This document shows positions 60,257 through 64,000 of a stretch of DNA of 64,000 nucleotides, one piece after another. The stretch spans positions 15,670,494-15,734,493 of the forward strand of contig JACSVZ010000002.1 of NCBI GenBank assembly GCA_014706295.1, written 5' to 3'. Made by a program: the position numbers and the translations under genes. The DNA comes from Lycocorax pyrrhopterus obiensis. Lineage: Eukaryota > Chordata > Aves > Passeriformes > Paradisaeidae. Within the stretch, counting starts at the first letter, position 1. Each line of letters begins with the position of its first letter. Below the pieces are notes generated by a model that ran no database searches, was not told the origin of the DNA, and saw only the letters and a list, made by a program, of their open reading frames with translations.

Positions 60257-62899
60257 GAAGAGGTACTTGCCATTCCCTTGTAAGAATTATGCACATTATG
60301 CTTGGTCTCCATTTGATAAGAACCAGAAGATGTCAATCCCCAGAGTAAAGCTCTGGACTAGGTAGAGGCAAGGGGAAATGCTGAAGAACCATTTTTATAA
60401 ACCACAGATTGTTATGCATTTCTCGTTAAGTCAGAGGAGTATTTGTGAGATCATTTCTAAAGACAGAGGAAGGTGACTTTTTCAAAGCTCATGAAGACAC
60501 ACAGCTGCAGAAGTGCTTGGTCTTTTATCTGCCTTGCTACTTGACCTCATCTACCTGAGGCATTGCTAAGGCACTCTCTAGCTTTGTGGGCACCCCTGTT
60601 TGGCCATTTGACTTTCTGAAGCCATTGGAGCTCAAATGTCTGAGAGCTAAGAAACTACTCCAGCTGAAGCACAGTAGTCAAATTTTCTAAACATCCATTT
60701 AATTAAGGACAGTTCATTCCCAGTTTTACAGTCTAGAAGCAAGGGCACCCATTTGAAATGTGAAGACTGAGGCTCATACCCCTCTGTAATGACTTCTGGA
60801 CATCAGCATCAGGTGCCAATTGCATCCTCCAGGCTGTGAGATGGAGACATCCCTTTAAATGCCTCCTTATTCCAGATCGTGGGATAGGATACAGGACATG
60901 TGAGAAGTGATCTGGTCTTCTGAGAGGATGCCTTCAGATAGGCGAGGATCCAGGCCTGGAGAGCTCTTGGAGCCCTGTTATGTAGACCTACATCATCACA
61001 TGCTGTTTCTACTCTTTAGCTGGTTTACACTTTGGTTTCACGTTATTTTAAGTCACTGGTGCTGGAAGGTTTGGCTGTGTCACAAAATAGTGACCTCAGT
61101 ATAACAGACACTGTGTGCAAAATATCCACACTGAACAGCACCTACGACTAATGTAACCTAAATCTCAATCTACCCATCTCCTTAAATGCTGAATAAAGTT
61201 CAGAAAATTCCTACTTCAGCAACAGCAGTGGAATTACAGTCACAGATGTCTATAGATTACCTCTCCAGCCATGTCCATGGTAACACAAGCCAAAAGTAGC
61301 TGGAGGTTTGCACTTGAATTCTCCAGATGAAGAATGTGGATTTAATTGAACCCAGGTGATACTAATAAGGAGAAATCCTGCCTGCTACCGCAGACACCAT
61401 TGAAAACTGCACGGCCCAGCAGAGACAGTCTGCAGGAGATAAGGAATTCTCTTTGCTTGAACTTGGCCCATTTGCTTCCCTACTGTGATGAAATCCATGA
61501 TCAACATACAGAGAGGCAAAGAAATAGGCCAGCTTAAGAAAATGCCAGCGTAACAGGACCTGGCAATCAAAAAAGTAATGTAAACAGTTAGTTTCTGACT
61601 CCTGGAGGTACCAGGAATAACAAAGCAGTGATGTCTGTCTCCTTACCATTTTGTCAGTGCTGAATTACAGTGGAGGAGGCACGTGAGGGGCACAGAGAAG
61701 GGGACACATTCGAGCACTGCAACTCTTCTCTCTCAGTTTTGCTCCCAAATGCATTCTGCCCAACAGAACTTCCCAACATAATTTTCTGGCATGAGTCATC
61801 AGTAGAATGAAATACCAGAAAACATCTGCTGGACTGTGTGAAGTGGCACAGCTCCATGGCAGGTCGTAGAGATTCAGGAAATGTCAAAGCAGGTGTTGGG
61901 GTTCTTTCCAGAATTAAGGAAGCATGGTAACACTGAGATTAGGCTTCTAGAATCTAACAATACAGACATCATTCTTATGACACCCTGAAGAGTTTAGAAA
62001 AGTGCAGTGAGAACTCACTTCAATGTTGCAAGTCCTTGTATTGAGATTTAAAGTCTCGCCCCTAAGTGCACCTAATGTTTGAGATCAGTACTGAGTCATG
62101 TAATCCAGATCCTGAAGACATGGATAGGCACTTTCTGCTTCCTCATGCAGAAGCCACAAAGGATTAGTAGGGCTGATGGTGTGAGAAAGCCTCTGGATGC
62201 CTCCAGATACTTAAATTGAGTGTATTGAAGCAATGAAGTACAGGTCAAGACTGCTGCTGGTGATGCTGAAGATACTATGCAGATACTACATTACCTTTGA
62301 CAATAAAGATCAGCATCTGGATAATTTTAAAGTTACAATTAGGATCAGTGTTTAGGAATGTAAAACTCTATACATCAATTATTGCTGCATTCTGCGTAGT
62401 CTAGAAAGCAACTAATATACTAAGTACTGTAAGTACTTCTCAGCCCTGTTTCATTTTTCTGTAATGGTAAGTCCCTGGAAACCCTACAAGTTTGCATTAA
62501 GGATGAATAATAAAAAGCATCTTGAAGAAAAATCTGTATTTGTTCAGCCTTGAGGAAGATGGAAATGTTGGGAGAAAAACTGAAGCAGAGGGTCTGTAGG
62601 CCTCTTATATTGTATTTTGTTGCATGAGGCACTTCCTTTCTTTATGACTTAGAGATAGGATCAGGTTTCATTCTAGAAGAAAACACATCTAGACAAGCTG
62701 CATTTACCGCATCTTTCAGAGCCCTGATCAATGTGGAGGAGCGTGGTGCTACCCACTGCTGTACAACACGGGGTTTCTGACCCAGAAGCCTTGTCAAATA
62801 GGTTAATGATAAACTTAATTTTAGCATTTGTAAAGCCAGGGAGTCTACACATGCTGCTCTAACAGCACCACACAGGGCCCAGTATGACAAAGATTGGTA
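60257..62899. other. Unique non-coding sequence
   Basis: No gene or transposon recognised. The frames at 61362-61649 (minus) and 62642-62890 (minus) are under 100 codons and carry no motif. Confidence 0.5.
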
Positions 62900-64000
62900 T
62901 TAGAGGGTTGTCCATGTTGCCAAGTTAGTCTTGCTGCACCCTGTGAGGCTTAGCAACACAGAACAGGACAGGTGTTAGTGCATCTTTACAGCAACCCCAG
63001 GGGCAGTGAGGTTTGGTTTATGATTAGAAAACCTACAGCAAAGACACAGTTCATGTTTGCAGCGCCATGAAAAGTTTGAAAAGTTAGGGATAGGACTCGT
63101 GTTAGGGGGGTTTCCAGGGTTTGTCTCGTGAGTTAGAGGAAGCAATGATCTGGCTGCATATCATGTTATGGGTTCCAGGTGCTACAACTTAGTGTACTTG
63201 AAGACTCTATTTTTGTGTTGTCCTCCAAGGCCCACAATACTGCAAATTTATGAGGTGAAGGCCTTATACTACATCTGACCATCTGAATTATTAACAGTGT
63301 AAGTAGGGCCATGGACAGGGCTAGAGCTAGTATTATCTTACTGTGACTTTCTTCGGGGATAAGAAAGGAAGAGGGTTTGCCTTCCATGGTGTCCTAGAGT
63401 ATGAACTACTATTCTACATTTCATGCTAAGATTATGATTTAGAGTTACAGTTGTAGCCTAAAGCAGTCAAGTAGAATATTTTCACTACATAGGTCTGTGT
63501 CTAGGAAGTTGGGGACTTTTTAAAAAAGGAGTTGAGAAATTAAAATTTAAAGTCACATAAAGTTAGATTCTAAGGTAGAACTTTGTCCCATGAGAAAATC
63601 TTATTTTAAGGTTAGAGTTAGGGTTAGAGAAACTAATAGCCTCAAAAACTACCCTCATCAGAATGAGGGAACCCTTTGTGGGCCAGGGGTTTAGGTAGCT
63701 AAAAGTATTAGTATGTGTCCTGCAGACACTAAGGGGGAAGCAACTAATAGTAGAGTTGAAGGGCCAAGATTAACTCCTAGTTTCTGAATTCCTATGCGGG
63801 TGCCCTTCAGGCTAGGGTTAGTGTTACAGAGACAAAATTGCCAGATGGGTTATTTTTTGTTGCATCCTGCAGGTGGAGAAGCTTCATAGGGATGAGTTGT
63901 AAATGTGAGTCCAGGAGATTGTTTATGACTTCAAGTACTACTGGGCTTACTGGAGACTTCTCACAGTATCTTGCGATTTCCATTAAAAAATGCCTTAAAC
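62900..64000 (+). repeat. GTTAG/TTAGGG-word-rich domain, possible decayed minisatellite
   Basis: Words such as gttagg, gttagag and ctaatag recur at irregular spacing: near 62922, 62970, 63083, 63105, 63129, 63560, 63611-63629 and 63813. The best run is ttagagttagggttagag at 63612-63629, three telomere-like hexamers with one exact TTAGGG. A 'tgca(c/t)cctg(t/c)(g/a)(a/g)gg' word occurs at both ends (about 62935 and 63862). No clean tandem period is visible by eye. It may be a decayed minisatellite or chance word enrichment. Confidence 0.3.

Overview
This window looks like nuclear DNA of a songbird or related passerine (order Passeriformes). Several CR1 3' ends carry the TCATAGAAT-type tail and the 'gggttggaagggac' block typical of birds. 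A short SINE near 54.8 kb has a tRNA-Ile-like head joined to a CR1-type tail. As I recall the family (TguSINE1-like), that architecture arose in early passerines. Two probable solo LTRs (near 6 kb and 21 kb) look like passerine endogenous retrovirus LTRs. All family names come from recognition by eye, not from a database search.

I found no protein-coding gene or exon that I can name. The longest open frames are either translations of a pentanucleotide repeat (22.4-23.0 kb) or unsupported frames of about 218 residues or fewer with no recognisable domain. The window is best read as intergenic or long-intron DNA with sparse repeats, as usual in birds.

Layout: 0-5.9 kb is unique sequence. A probable solo LTR at 5.9-6.4 kb is followed by two neighbouring CR1 tails at 7.5-7.8 kb. 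8-20.9 kb is mostly unique, with a doubtful LTR fragment (11.7-12.0 kb), an old LINE/SINE tail (15.8 kb) and a CR1 tail (16.9 kb). A second solo LTR lies at 21.0-21.4 kb. An approximately 81-unit GGAAG array lies at 22.47-22.87 kb, with a 34-bp tandem duplication just before it. A CR1 tail at 27.55 kb precedes a CpG island of about 600 bp (28.2-28.8 kb), which is the only promoter-like feature. A MIR/CORE-SINE relic follows at 29.5 kb. 30-40 kb is featureless. Two decayed, ancient L3/CR1-type LINE copies lie at 40.3-41.2 kb and 52.25-52.8 kb, each with recognisable but mutated reverse transcriptase catalytic motifs. A CR1 fragment (53.1 kb), the tRNA-Ile SINE (54.8 kb) and a CR1 3' end with an open ORF2 C-terminus (59.8-60.3 kb) follow. 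The last 1.1 kb is rich in GTTAG/TTAGGG-like words.

Nothing here forms an operon or pathway. The points most worth a second look are the orphan CpG island, the long polypurine GGAAG array, and the layering of retroposons from very old (MIR, L3) to passerine-era (SINE, LTRs). I saw no convincing new biological system.
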